Positions 16,555-25,760 of a stretch of 64,000 nt of DNA are shown in pieces. The position numbers and the translations under genes are program-made. Under the pieces are notes generated by a model. It was given only the letters and a program-made list of their open reading frames with translations, searched no databases and was not told where the DNA came from. Numbering within the stretch: the first letter of the stretch is position 1; each line of letters begins with the position of its first letter. Source of the DNA: Eubacterium sp. (lineage in GTDB: Bacteria > Bacillota > Clostridia > Peptostreptococcales > Anaerovoracaceae). The stretch spans positions 1 to 64,000 of the forward strand of contig JAFWHX010000003.1 in the NCBI GenBank assembly GCA_017533915.1. Direction: 5' to 3'.

Positions 16555-17730
16555 ATGAACAAGACAAATTATGTTCTTCACGGCAAGCCTTGCTACAGGA
16601 TACGGGAGACGATAGGCAAGAAGATCAATGATAAGGGGATCATAGTGCCTATCCGTAAGACCTTTATCGGTAAGAATAAGAAGGAGGCTGAGCAGAAAAG
16701 GAAGGAATATATCGAGAAGAAAGCTGTAGGTATCGACGGCAGCAATCTGTATTTCGGCATAGTTGCAGAGAACTGGCTGTATAATTTCATGCTGAACGAT
16801 CCGACTCTCCAGGACAGGACCAAGGAAACATATATGTGCAGATGGAACTGTTATGTGAGGAATACGGCTTTGTACACCATGCCGATAGAGGAGATCACCA
16901 TCGACACGCTCCAGTCGTTCTACAACAATCTGGGCGCCCCGGACTCATCGCTCCAGACGATCGACAAGGTAATGAAGCGGTTCTACAGGTACCTCGAGAT
17001 GGAGGGCATGGCCAGGAACATCGCGACCATGACGGTCGTGCCGAAGAAAAGACGCGGACTGGACAGGAAGGGAAGGCCGCCTGAAGTCTGGACTGATGAT
17101 GAGATAAAGAAGATCCTCGGTTCTTTTGATCTTGCAGGAAAGAGATTCCGCCACAAGTTTCTTGTCATACTTGCGTATTATACGGGCTGTCGGATAAGCG
17201 AGATCCTTGCTATCAAGAAGAGCGATATCAAGGACGGGATCCTCACTATCAACAAACAGATAATAAAGCGCGCAATATTCAAACGAGGCCAGAAAACCGT
17301 GTATGAGATGGGTATCGATACTCTTAAGACAGATTCATCTTACCGCGAGCTTCCTCTGAATGACGCGGTGTTAGAGGCCCTGGAGGAGCATCTGAAGTGG
17401 CAGGAGAAGGACAAGAAGCTGAACGGATACAGGACCGATTATCTTTTCACTACCAACACCGGAGAGCTGTATGACAGGCATAATATCGAACACTCGCTGG
17501 ACAAGTACTACGACAAGCTAGGTATCACGCACAGAGGACTCCATACATATCGCAGAACGTTCTGTACCAACCTGTGCCGTGCCGGGGTTCCGATCCAGGT
17601 AGCCTCCAGGCTGATGGGCCACGCAGGCATAACAGATACCGCAAGATATTATGTAAATGTGCCTTCGAAAGAGAAGATGGACGCGGTAAAAGCGCTTGAA
17701 AAGTGGACTGACGAAGTTAGGTCCTCATGA
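16555..17730 (+). CDS. int: Tyrosine integrase of the tRNA-Arg island
   Basis: The 391-residue site-specific recombinase starts at ATG 16555 behind GGAGG. The N-terminal arm-binding region (NYVLHGKPCYRIRETIG) leads to a SAM-like core-binding domain (about 80-165). The catalytic domain has Arg in TGCRISE (near 212), H-x-x-R in GLHTYRRTF (near 332), His in MGHAGITD (near 356) and the nucleophile Tyr in ARYYV (near 365). All five catalytic positions look intact. It lies 130 bases from the tRNA-Arg it targets. Its promoter carries a LexA box. Confidence 0.93.
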   Translation: MNKTNYVLHGKPCYRIRETIGKKINDKGIIVPIRKTFIGKNKKEAEQKRKEYIEKKAVGIDGSNLYFGIVAENWLYNFMLNDPTLQDRTKETYMCRWNCYVRNTALYTMPIEEITIDTLQSFYNNLGAPDSSLQTIDKVMKRFYRYLEMEGMARNIATMTVVPKKRRGLDRKGRPPEVWTDDEIKKILGSFDLAGKRFRHKFLVILAYYTGCRISEILAIKKSDIKDGILTINKQIIKRAIFKRGQKTVYEMGIDTLKTDSSYRELPLNDAVLEALEEHLKWQEKDKKLNGYRTDYLFTTNTGELYDRHNIEHSLDKYYDKLGITHRGLHTYRRTFCTNLCRAGVPIQVASRLMGHAGITDTARYYVNVPSKEKMDAVKALEKWTDEVRSS

Positions 17731-17778
17731 ATTTTTCCTTGAAATTTTAACGTTTTCAGCCCGTCCCAAAAACACAAA

Positions 17779-17807
17779 TGGGCAACAAATGGGCAACACC
17801 CCGAAAA
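17779..17807. repeat. Right-end integrase arm-type repeats (putative)
   Basis: The 20-bp double TGGGCAACA repeat (17779-17798) is identical to 285-304, and 17794-17807 is the inverted copy of 213-226. It lies between the integrase stop and the tRNA. Confidence 0.6.
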
Positions 17808-17830
17808 TGGACCAAAAAACCGAAAAATAA

Positions 17831-17861
17831 AAACGCTGTAACCATTGCAATTACAGCGTTT
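17831..17861 (-). terminator. Island-encoded terminator of tRNA-Arg
   Basis: A perfect 11-bp stem (17831-17841 with 17851-17861) is followed on the minus strand by TTTTATTTTTCGG. It replaces the native terminator now stranded at 68-105. Confidence 0.75.
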
Positions 17862-17898
17862 TGGTGCACCAGAGGCGATTCGAACACCCGACGCACGG
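17860..17898 (-). repeat. Right attachment site (39-bp repeat within tRNA-Arg)
   Basis: Identical to 103-141. It covers the 3' third of the intact tRNA-Arg and marks the right boundary of the island. Confidence 0.88.
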
Positions 17899-17937
17899 TT
17901 TAGGAAACCGACGCTCTATCCCCTGAGCTACTGGTGC
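17865..17937 (-). tRNA. tRNA-Arg(CCT)
   Basis: The 73-nt cloverleaf has a GCACCAG/CTGGTGC acceptor, D arm GCTC...GAGC, anticodon loop TTCCTAA (CCT) and T arm TTCGAAT. An encoded CCA extends it to 17862. Its 3' part (17862-17898) is the island-borne half that restores the tRNA after integration. Confidence 0.93.
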
Positions 17938-18035
17938 ATAAATATGAATACATACGGGGAATGCGCCTCAATTTATTCAACTATATGACTATATCATGTT
18001 TGCGGGATGATAGCAAGAAAATATTGCAAAATAAT

Positions 18036-18070
18036 AATACGCTGCAGACTGGACAAGCTGCAGCGTACTG
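18036..18070 (-). terminator. Terminator of the cardiolipin synthase gene
   Basis: The 10-bp stem TACGCTGCAG / CTGCAGCGTA is followed on the minus strand by TTATTATTTTGC. Confidence 0.8.
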
Positions 18071-18074
18071 TGTT

Positions 18075-19805
18075 TTACATAAGCGGAGCCACGAGTCTGA
18101 GGAGCATCTGCCCGAATGCCTTACCGGCAGTCGGGGATCTGTATTCTTCAGTAACTTCACGGCACTGCTCAAACATGGATTCGAAGTCAGCCTTGGTCTC
18201 CATAACAGCCTGGCAGTGTGTATACAGGCAGCCGTTCTCAAAGTGATGGTAAAGGCTTCGGTAGTCCATGTTTATTGTGCCGCAGGTCGCGATGGCGTCA
18301 TCTGTGACGCTCATCTTGCAGTGGCAGAATCCAGGCGTGTATTCAAATATCCTGACGCCGTTTCTGACAAGGTTCTGATAGTATGATCTGGTAATAGAGT
18401 AGATCAGAGGCTTGTCAGGGATACCTGGCGTGATGATTCTAACATCGACGCCACGCTTAGCAGCTAGTCCGAGAGCGTGTATCATCTCATCGGTCAGGAT
18501 GAGATACGGCGTGACATACCAGGCGTACTTTATGGCGTATTCTGCTATAGAGATGTATACATCTTCACCAACGTGTTCATCATCCAGAGGAATATCGCCG
18601 TATGGGATTACGAACCCGCAGCTCGCGGCAGGATCAATGCCTGATTCAGCAATAGCATTGACTGATTTGGCTTTGACGGTTCCTGCGTCGGCTGTCTCCG
18701 CGCTCGCCTCGACGGCCTCAGTATCTGGGGCCTGGTCGGTGACGGTCACATCATGAAGATACTGAGTAAAGTCGGTATCATTATCGTCGTCTCCGTTTAT
18801 CGCGTTCCACATCTCGAGGAACATGTCTGTAAAGCTGCGGACTGCCGGACCGTAGATCTTAATGCCCGTGTCCTTCCAGTAGCCGAACGGCTCGGTGAGA
18901 TGGAAATATTCATTTGCCAGATTGTATCCTCCGGTGAATGCGACATGGCCGTCGATCACGGTGATCTTACGGTGGTCACGGTTGTTCAGGAAGAGATTGA
19001 GGCCGATCGTGAACGGGTTGAATACGCGGCATCTGATGCCCTTGGATTCCATGAGCTTTACGAAGTCAGTATCGATGAAGCCGATGCTGCCCATGTCGTC
19101 ATAGAATACGCGTACTTCGACACCAGCCTTGACGCGGTCTTCTAGGATCTCCTGGATACCGTGCCAGCTCTCGGCGTTTTCGATCGCGTGGTATTCCATG
19201 AAGATGAATTTCTGCGCCTTGCGTAATTCTTCCTTCTGGGCTTCCAGCCCTTTCGCACCATCGTCATAATACACTATAGGTATATTCTCGTATGCTGGGT
19301 ACTTAGCTCTCTTGCTGAGATAGCTCGCTATGTTGGCCGCGCCGGGGTCTATCTCGCGGAGATGTTCTTCTGCAAGATCTACGCGCTTCGGAACAGGCAT
19401 GCTGCTGTCTGTAAGCTCGATGTTTCCGGAATCATCAGAAAGAAGCGGAAGGATCTTCGCGTCGATCTCTTTATAGCGTTCTCTCATGGAATGCATGCCC
19501 GGGTTAAGTCCGATCAGGGCATAAGTAGTCATTCCGAGTATCGGAAGCGCCATGATCAGAATTATCCATGGCATCTTCATGGCTGACGTTTTATTCTGGT
19601 TGTATATGTAGAGTACCAGGATCGCGGCAAAAATACGGGAGATAATATAGAGCCATTCAGAATACTGGTTGAGCCATAGTATCACGCCCAGATCGAGCAC
19701 GATCTCCAGAAGGAGCGCAATGCCCACGAACACGAGTCTCTTTACCCCGTTTTTTACACTTGCTTTGTTTTCCTGAGTTGCATCTGCTTTAAGAACACTG
19801 CTCAT
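18075..19805 (-). CDS. cls: Cardiolipin synthase (phospholipase D family)
   Basis: The 576-residue membrane enzyme condenses two phosphatidylglycerols to cardiolipin. Two transmembrane segments at about 25-85 precede two PLD active sites: HRKITVIDGHVAFTGGYN and HCKMSVTDDAIATCGTINMD, each with the H-x-K-x4-D pattern. A low-complexity Ala/Glu insertion (about 350-390) between the domains is longer than usual. ATG 19805 is chosen because GGAGG lies 8 bases upstream; the ATG at 19811 would be too close. Confidence 0.9.
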   Translation of the reverse strand: MSSVLKADATQENKASVKNGVKRLVFVGIALLLEIVLDLGVILWLNQYSEWLYIISRIFAAILVLYIYNQNKTSAMKMPWIILIMALPILGMTTYALIGLNPGMHSMRERYKEIDAKILPLLSDDSGNIELTDSSMPVPKRVDLAEEHLREIDPGAANIASYLSKRAKYPAYENIPIVYYDDGAKGLEAQKEELRKAQKFIFMEYHAIENAESWHGIQEILEDRVKAGVEVRVFYDDMGSIGFIDTDFVKLMESKGIRCRVFNPFTIGLNLFLNNRDHRKITVIDGHVAFTGGYNLANEYFHLTEPFGYWKDTGIKIYGPAVRSFTDMFLEMWNAINGDDDNDTDFTQYLHDVTVTDQAPDTEAVEASAETADAGTVKAKSVNAIAESGIDPAASCGFVIPYGDIPLDDEHVGEDVYISIAEYAIKYAWYVTPYLILTDEMIHALGLAAKRGVDVRIITPGIPDKPLIYSITRSYYQNLVRNGVRIFEYTPGFCHCKMSVTDDAIATCGTINMDYRSLYHHFENGCLYTHCQAVMETKADFESMFEQCREVTEEYRSPTAGKAFGQMLLRLVAPLM

Positions 19806-19855
19806 AATCATTCCTCCGGTGCCTGAAGAGTATCCTCTGTCCAGGCTGTCTATTT

Positions 19856-20395
19856 TTAGCCGCGCCCGCGGCTCCGCTTCTCGCGAGCTTTGCGGATCTT
19901 GCCTTTCGCCATTGCAAGGCCTTCATTGAGTGAGCTTAAATTATCTGCGGTAGTGAGGATCCATCCGATCAGATGAGAAGGCGGTACGATTCCTATCGGC
20001 CACATGTGGCGCTTGATCGCATTCAGCTGGATCGGGTTCAGGTGGAATTCATCCCGGGCGATGCGCAATCCCTCGAGCGGATGCGAAAAAGCCTTTTTAT
20101 AGGACGGACTGTCATGCACCTCGTCATTTGTCATACCGATGTCATGCAGCAGCGCCGCCCGCACCATATCTTCTTCGTTTATCTTTCTGCCTATCTTATA
20201 GTGTTTGAGCCATCTTGTGATGAGAAGCGCGTACATCGCCACTTCCACACTGTGCTGCGCAACGGTGTATTGTATGTGATGACGAACGTGCTTTGCTTTC
20301 TGGAAACGGTCTGACCTGATTATGTCGTCTCCATACTTGAACACTTCGTTTCTGATCTTTGCGACATCGTGTTTTACTTCACTGTCTGTCTTCAT
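19856..20395 (-). CDS. HD-domain phosphohydrolase
   Basis: A soluble protein of about 180 residues has an HD-type metal site: HSVEVAMYAL, then LLHDIGMTNDEVHDS, then a distal DN in TTADNLSSL. The substrate is not evident. A longer form starting at 20476 would overlap the upstream stop (TGATG). I favour the ATG at 20395, because a promoter-like -35/-10 pair lies inside the would-be extension (20433-20461, minus strand). Confidence 0.75.
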   Translation of the reverse strand: MKTDSEVKHDVAKIRNEVFKYGDDIIRSDRFQKAKHVRHHIQYTVAQHSVEVAMYALLITRWLKHYKIGRKINEEDMVRAALLHDIGMTNDEVHDSPSYKKAFSHPLEGLRIARDEFHLNPIQLNAIKRHMWPIGIVPPSHLIGWILTTADNLSSLNEGLAMAKGKIRKAREKRSRGRG

Positions 20396-20432
20396 ATATT
20401 CACCCGATGTTAAAGAAATACCCTCTTTGACA

Positions 20433-20461
20433 AGTATATCATCAGAGAGGGTAAGCTTCAA
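20433..20461 (-). promoter_or_regulatory. Probable promoter of the HD-domain gene
   Basis: On the minus strand, TTGAAG (20456-20461) and TATACT (20433-20438) are 17 bp apart. A 7-bp ACCCTCT/AGAGGGT inverted repeat brackets this area. Confidence 0.5.
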
Positions 20462-20475
20462 ATATTTATAGGTCA

Positions 20476-21285
20476 TCAGTCTTCTTTTTCGGGCTTTACA
20501 GGCTTGATCATAAAGCTTTCCGCGACTTTGGACGACTTGGAGAATTTCAGGGTAGAGTAGCCGATAATGGAGAAGACTATCGCGCCGATAAGGTTCACGA
20601 ACAGGTCTTTCATAGTGTCGAGGATCCCGATGTCCAGGTAGCCCCCGTCAACCGTGTAGGTTTTGCCCGACGCTGTGTAGATGACGGTCTTCGTGATGTC
20701 CGTGACATGTATCGACTCGCCCATATTGTTTGGGTCGAGAGTGACCGATCCGAAGTCCTGTACGATGAAGTCTTTCTGCATGTCGACAGCGAACAAAAGA
20801 TCATTAGCACATTCGAAGAATTCCCACAGCACCCCGATAGTCATCGAGAAGCAAAAAGCAACGAGCGTCAGATAGAAGGGCGACAGGTTGAATTTGTCGC
20901 TCTTGCGGTTTAGCAGGTAGACAAGCGAAAAGCCCACCGCCGCGGCAAGGAAACCGTTCATGGTGTGGAGCATGGTATCCCACCCGGGGATCCTCACATA
21001 GAAGTGGTCGACTTCGCCCAGTATCTCCGCCGCGAATATGAATCCGAAGATGATTACCTGAAAAACAGGCGGAATATCGACTTTCAGCTTGTCCTGCAGT
21101 ATCGCCGGGACGAAAAACAGCACCAGCGACAATACGCACAGCGCCGCGCTCTGGTAATTGCCTCTCATGATACATCTGACGAGAGTGAGCACGACCAGCA
21201 GTCTCAGCACACTGTAGAAAAGAAACGTCTTCTTGTTTTTCTTATAGCTGTCTATAAGAAATTCCCTGTAGCTCCCGATCTTCAT
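20476..21285 (-). CDS. Polytopic membrane protein, DUF2238-like
   Basis: This 269-residue protein has about six to seven transmembrane segments and the motifs PGWDTMLHTMNGFLAAAVG and MTIGVLWEFFECANDLLF, followed by an extracytoplasmic beta-rich loop and a last helix. The D..LH and WE.FE pattern is like DUF2238-type membrane proteins of unknown function. The start at 21285 has GGGAGG. It lies upstream of the HD gene on the same strand. Confidence 0.65.
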   Translation of the reverse strand: MKIGSYREFLIDSYKKNKKTFLFYSVLRLLVVLTLVRCIMRGNYQSAALCVLSLVLFFVPAILQDKLKVDIPPVFQVIIFGFIFAAEILGEVDHFYVRIPGWDTMLHTMNGFLAAAVGFSLVYLLNRKSDKFNLSPFYLTLVAFCFSMTIGVLWEFFECANDLLFAVDMQKDFIVQDFGSVTLDPNNMGESIHVTDITKTVIYTASGKTYTVDGGYLDIGILDTMKDLFVNLIGAIVFSIIGYSTLKFSKSSKVAESFMIKPVKPEKED

Positions 21286-21488
21286 TGATGACCTCCCAGG
21301 TCTGTAATTCATAATATCAGAACTGTCTGTATGATACGATCAGATCCAGAGCAGTTCCAGTCTGTTCATCTGATCTCATTAACAGTGTAAATCTTTTTTG
21401 CATGCCAGTTCAAGTGTTACTGTAGTTTCTGCTGTACGGACACCTTAAATATCGTATGCAGAAAAGAGATGGTGGAACAGGAAATTTT

Positions 21489-21503
21489 TGATATAATGAT
21501 GCT
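21489..21503 (+). promoter_or_regulatory. Extended -10 promoter abutting the M15 peptidase start
   Basis: TTGATATAAT contains an extended -10 (TGaTATAAT, hexamer 21492-21497) only 6 bases before the ATG at 21504. Transcription would start at or next to the start codon, giving a leaderless or near-leaderless mRNA. No good -35 was found. Confidence 0.45.
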
Positions 21504-22403
21504 ATGGAAAGACCGGAGAGCAAGATCTTAAATATTGCAGCGACAGCAGCGGCAGCTGTGATGTTTTTTATGCTGTCCGCGAATGTGTGTCTTGCCGACG
21601 CCCGTGGGAACACGACTGGCGGAATAACCGGTCTGTTACTGCTAAGGGAAGCTGCGAAAGAATTCGCCGCGGCTATGAGCAAAGCAGCCGAAGAAGCAGT
21701 CGATCCTCCGATCACCAGGCGCGAGGTATACAGAATAAAGCCGGGCAAAAAGATCACAAAGAAAGACATAAAGCGCCGCGGCGGTCCCGGCAGATACTTT
21801 CAGATCTATAAGATACAAAAAGGCGACTTGGTATATGGCCGGATCGCAGGGCGATCATATAAGCCTGGAGGAGCCGTCAAGCTAAGTGATCTCAGATATA
21901 TCAGGACACTGTATTATGATTTCGACGGCAGGATCAGGTCCGGTGAGATCATCGTGAACAGGTCGATCGCGAAGGACACAAAAGCCGTGTTCCGTGAACT
22001 TTACCGTACAAAAAACCAGATCCGTAAAATGCGGCTCATCGATGATTACTTTACATCAGGCAAGACTGCTGTCTGGAGTGCAGCTGCGGCAGAAAAAGCT
22101 GATACCGCTTCAATGAATGATGACAATACATCAGGATTCAATTACAGAATGGTCGCGGGCACTTCGACAATATCCATGCATGGCTACGGCCGGGCGATAG
22201 ACGTGAATCCGTTCGAGAACCCATGGTGCCCGGGCGGTTCAATATACAGTAATCAGAAAAGCAGCGCTGCCTACGCAGATCGTTCCAACAGGAGGGACCA
22301 CATGATATTCGCAGACAGCGGCATTACCAGGATATTTAAAAAACATGGCTTCCGCTGGCTCGGAGAGACCGGGACCCGGGACTACCAGCATTTTGAGAAA
22401 TAA
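21504..22403 (+). CDS. Secreted M15-family peptidase (D-Ala-D-Ala carboxypeptidase-like)
   Basis: The 299-residue protein has an N-terminal signal (about 1-33, AANVCLADA-like end) and a C-terminal M15 peptidase domain. It carries ISMHGYGRAIDVNPFENPW (zinc His and Asp) and, at the end, DYQHFEK with the third zinc His. The family trims peptidoglycan peptides outside the membrane. A middle region with KPGKKITKKDIKRRGG is uncharacterised. No Shine-Dalgarno precedes the ATG and a -10 box almost touches it, so a leaderless message or a different start is possible. Confidence 0.85.
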   Translation: MERPESKILNIAATAAAAVMFFMLSANVCLADARGNTTGGITGLLLLREAAKEFAAAMSKAAEEAVDPPITRREVYRIKPGKKITKKDIKRRGGPGRYFQIYKIQKGDLVYGRIAGRSYKPGGAVKLSDLRYIRTLYYDFDGRIRSGEIIVNRSIAKDTKAVFRELYRTKNQIRKMRLIDDYFTSGKTAVWSAAAAEKADTASMNDDNTSGFNYRMVAGTSTISMHGYGRAIDVNPFENPWCPGGSIYSNQKSSAAYADRSNRRDHMIFADSGITRIFKKHGFRWLGETGTRDYQHFEK

Positions 22404-22486
22404 CAGAAATTCCGGCCGGGAACTGATATATGCCGGAGCTTACTGATCAGATAGAGTATTTACAGTGATCGTATGAGTGAGTAGTG

Positions 22487-23824
22487 ATGAGAATCAAGCT
22501 GTCAGACCATTTTGATTATAAGAGGCTGATCCGCTATGCGACGTCGGCTATCTGCATGATGGTGTTCACATCCATATACGGGATGGTGGACGGCTTTTTC
22601 GTGTCCAATTACTGCGGGAAGACTCCGTTTGCGGCGCTGAATATCATATATCCTGTGATCATGGTGATCTCTACTGTGGGCTTCATGCTCGGAACGGGCG
22701 GAAGCGCGGTAGTAGCACGGACGTTGGGTGAAGGCAGGAAAGATGATGCGCAGCATTATTTCTCGATGTTCGTTTATGCAGATATCGTATTAGGCGTAAC
22801 GCTGACTGCTGCCGCACAGCTGCTGCTCCCTGAGATCTCGAGCATGCTCGGGGCAGAAGGTGAGATCTTTGATTATACGATAATCTATGCGAGAACAGTG
22901 CTCCTGTCTACTCCCGCGCTCACCCTTCAGTTCATGTTTCAGACGTTCTTCAATACTGCGGAAAAGCCAAAGCTCGGATTTTATGTGACTGTGCTCTCGG
23001 GCGTCGCCAACATGATACTGGACTATGTATATGTAGGCATGCTGGGCATGGGGATCAGGGGCGCGGCACTTGCGACGGTCGCAAGTGAATATATTGGCGG
23101 CGTGATACCGCTGATATACTTTGCACTTCCAAACGACAGCCTGCTTGGGCTGATCAAGCCGTCGGAAGTAAAGTTCGAAGCACGCATCTTCTTCCACGCC
23201 TGCTGGAACGGCATATCGGAATTTTTCGGAAACATCAGCGCCGCTGTGATCTCGATCATGTACAACATGCAGCTTCTCCGCTACTCAGGCGAGGACGGCG
23301 TCTCCGCGTTCGGGGTCGTGATGTATGTATATCTGCTTTTCGGCGCGATACAGATCGGCTATTCTATGGCGACGTCTCCGATAGTAAGCTTTCATTACGG
23401 CGCGCGCAACATGAAAGAAGTGCATAACGTGCTGAAGCGGAGCCTGATCATAATCGCAGTCGCGTCTGTCGCGATGTTCGCTGCTGCAGAGCTGATGTCA
23501 GGCGTTATCGCCAGGATCTTCGTGAGCTACGATCAAAGCCTATATGAGCTGACTCACTGGGCGTTTCGCGTAACGTCTGTCTCATACCTGTTCTTCGGCT
23601 TCGGAGTCTACGGGTCATCGTTCTTCACAGCGCTCGGGAACGGAACTATATCAGCGATAATAGAAGTGTCGCGGCTCTTCATCTTTCAGGTCCTGTTCCT
23701 GTATACGCTGCCCGAGTTCTTCGGCGCCGCCGGGATATTCTATGCCTTTATGCTGGCTGAGTCTTCAGGGATCATCATATCCGGTATATTCCTGGTCGCT
23801 ATGCGGAAGAAATATGGATACTGA
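22487..23824 (+). CDS. MATE-family multidrug/cation antiporter
   Basis: The 445-residue protein has twelve predicted transmembrane segments. The MATE hallmarks include SIYGMVDGFFVSNYCGKTPFA near the N terminus, GTGGSAVVARTLGEG and QPxxS-like positions in both halves. It should export drugs or metabolites in exchange for Na+ or H+. The GTG at 22484 directly precedes the ATG at 22487; the RBS is weak. Confidence 0.92.
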   Translation: MRIKLSDHFDYKRLIRYATSAICMMVFTSIYGMVDGFFVSNYCGKTPFAALNIIYPVIMVISTVGFMLGTGGSAVVARTLGEGRKDDAQHYFSMFVYADIVLGVTLTAAAQLLLPEISSMLGAEGEIFDYTIIYARTVLLSTPALTLQFMFQTFFNTAEKPKLGFYVTVLSGVANMILDYVYVGMLGMGIRGAALATVASEYIGGVIPLIYFALPNDSLLGLIKPSEVKFEARIFFHACWNGISEFFGNISAAVISIMYNMQLLRYSGEDGVSAFGVVMYVYLLFGAIQIGYSMATSPIVSFHYGARNMKEVHNVLKRSLIIIAVASVAMFAAAELMSGVIARIFVSYDQSLYELTHWAFRVTSVSYLFFGFGVYGSSFFTALGNGTISAIIEVSRLFIFQVLFLYTLPEFFGAAGIFYAFMLAESSGIIISGIFLVAMRKKYGY

Positions 23825-23937
23825 TAATCTGAAAAGTGTTATTATATAATCAGAAATAGCTGATGGAACCTCAAAGAAAAGATTATTGACAGGACAGAAC
23901 CGTTTGTCCGGTCCGATAGAGAAAGGAGCAGGGATCC

Positions 23938-25053
23938 ATGAAGAAAAGTGTATTGATTTTGATGCTGTCAGTGCTGCTTTTAATTGTGCTGACTACGGGA
24001 ATGGTATTCGCCGCGGATAAGGATATAAGCAATGGATATGATTTTAAGTATGATGATGATTTTGAGGGAGACCTTCCGGGAGAAGATTTCTTTGACGGCG
24101 GTTTCTATGTGGAAGAAGGCAAGCCGTTCACACCGAAGCTGACGCTCGTCAATACTCAGACTGGTGAAATCGTACCGGAGGACGCATATGAGGTCAAATA
24201 TTCAGTGTATGAGACCGGAGAAGAACTGAAGCCTCCTTTTGTCGTGGACAGCAATAATATAGATTATTATCCGCTGGCAACTTTCACGGCAAAAAGCGGG
24301 AGCGGCTACACCGGAACATACAAACACGGATTCGGTATCACGGCAAAACACTGGATCGCTCATTATCAGCCGTTCAGCCTGGAAGGTGAAGGTGTGGAGC
24401 CTGTTTCTGAAGAAGTATACGGGATCCCATTTGTGATTGGTTATAAGATGCCGGCAGGTAAAGTAGCTACACCGGTACTGGAATTCTACGGCAGAAAACT
24501 GGATCTGAAATATTTCAAAGTCGGCTGGTATGAACAGGTGGATACAAATAAGACTATCGATCCTGCAAAGAAATTAAGTGAATTCCCGCATAAAGAAGGC
24601 GACTACCTCTTCGTTATCACTGGTAAAGCACCGTATCATGGGCAGATCGCGCAGAATCTTCATATCGATGGTTCTGTCGATGCGGCGCCGGAGTACCCGT
24701 CACAGTATGATACAAGTGATGATGAGCCTGTGATCGAGCCTGCAGAGAACCCGATCGAGGCTTCCGGAAAGAAGCCGACTGTTAAATACGCAAAGCTCAA
24801 GAAGAAGACACAGACCATCAAAGCCGCGTCGGCATTCACGGTAAAGAATGCTGAAGGCAAGGTCACATATAAAGTAAAGACTTACGATAAAAAAGCGAAG
24901 AAAAAGATCACAGTAAGCTCGACCGGAAAAGTCACGGTAAAGAAGGGCCTGAAGAAGGGGAAATATACACTGAAAGTTAACGTGACAGCGGCAGGCAATG
25001 CGGACTATAAGAAAAAGACCGTGCTGACTACTCTTACTGTTAAAGTTAAATAA
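23938..25053 (+). CDS. Secreted protein with basic Ig-like C-terminal module
   Basis: This 371-residue protein has a signal peptide (1-24) and an acidic N-terminal segment rich in Asp/Gly. Two beta-rich domains follow (about 50-260). The C-terminal lysine-rich module (about 285-371) has KVTYKVKTYDKKAKKKITVS and KGLKKGKYTLKVNVTAAG. The tail resembles that of the decayed gene at 43140-43965. There is no wall-sorting motif, so the basic tail may hold it to the wall. The RBS is AAAGGAGCAGG. Confidence 0.75.
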   Translation: MKKSVLILMLSVLLLIVLTTGMVFAADKDISNGYDFKYDDDFEGDLPGEDFFDGGFYVEEGKPFTPKLTLVNTQTGEIVPEDAYEVKYSVYETGEELKPPFVVDSNNIDYYPLATFTAKSGSGYTGTYKHGFGITAKHWIAHYQPFSLEGEGVEPVSEEVYGIPFVIGYKMPAGKVATPVLEFYGRKLDLKYFKVGWYEQVDTNKTIDPAKKLSEFPHKEGDYLFVITGKAPYHGQIAQNLHIDGSVDAAPEYPSQYDTSDDEPVIEPAENPIEASGKKPTVKYAKLKKKTQTIKAASAFTVKNAEGKVTYKVKTYDKKAKKKITVSSTGKVTVKKGLKKGKYTLKVNVTAAGNADYKKKTVLTTLTVKVK

Positions 25054-25160
25054 ATATGGCTCTGGTAGAAGTGACAGATCAGTAATATTTCTGTTGCACT
25101 GATATCAGGATGGGCTATAATGGTAATTGAAAAAGAATGAAAGCCAGAAAGGAGCAGGTC

Positions 25161-25466
25161 ATGTATTCATGGTATGCAACTAAGTTCTACTACAAAGAGG
25201 GAGATCCTCTCTGCGAGAAGGCTGAGCAGGCTATAAAGAATGTCGAGGCTAACATGTGCAACTGCTGTCATTCCGCGAGCTTCCACCGTGTGAACATGGT
25301 GGATCATCCACCTGTGGATCAGGGCTGCGAGTTCACGAATGTTCCTACGTTCGTATTCCGCGGTAAGAAGATCTACGAGGCGAAGGGTGACGAGACAGTA
25401 GAAGACTTTGAGCGTGTAGTAAGCGTGATCGTCGCTATGACGAACCCGGCCAATCCTGATATTTAA
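25161..25466 (+). CDS. Small Cys-rich thioredoxin-fold-like protein
   Basis: A 101-residue soluble protein starts at ATG 25161 behind AAAGGAGCAGG. It has a Cys cluster (MCNCCHSASFH) and, later, NVPTFVFRGKKIYEAKG, which looks like the cis-proline strand of a thioredoxin/glutaredoxin fold. The usual N-terminal CxxC is replaced by the CNCC cluster. I do not recognise a named family; a redox or metal-binding role is plausible. Confidence 0.6.
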   Translation: MYSWYATKFYYKEGDPLCEKAEQAIKNVEANMCNCCHSASFHRVNMVDHPPVDQGCEFTNVPTFVFRGKKIYEAKGDETVEDFERVVSVIVAMTNPANPDI

Positions 25467-25541
25467 CGCGTGCAGAACTGCCGTAGATGTATGGAAATGC
25501 CGGCGCAGCCGACGCGATACAGAATGGACAGAGGGGGTTGT

Positions 25542-25586
25542 TGTATAAGTGCTGGATGAGCACTTATACAGCATCCTCTTTTTGTT
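25542..25586 (+). terminator. Terminator
   Basis: A perfect 12-bp stem (25542-25553 with 25559-25570) is followed by CCTCTTTTTGTTTT. It ends the transcript of the Cys-rich protein. Confidence 0.8.
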
Positions 25587-25760
25587 TTATGCAGTGAGTG
25601 CCTGTGGTCAATATAAGAGTCTTTTATTGCCACTGGAACGTAAATATAGTACAATAAATTCAACAGAGATATGTTTTTTAGAACGATCGCTGCACCGCAG
25701 CAGGGTTTTGATATACTCTGAATGCATGCGGGGTTTTGTTGTTGACATGGGAGGTATCTC

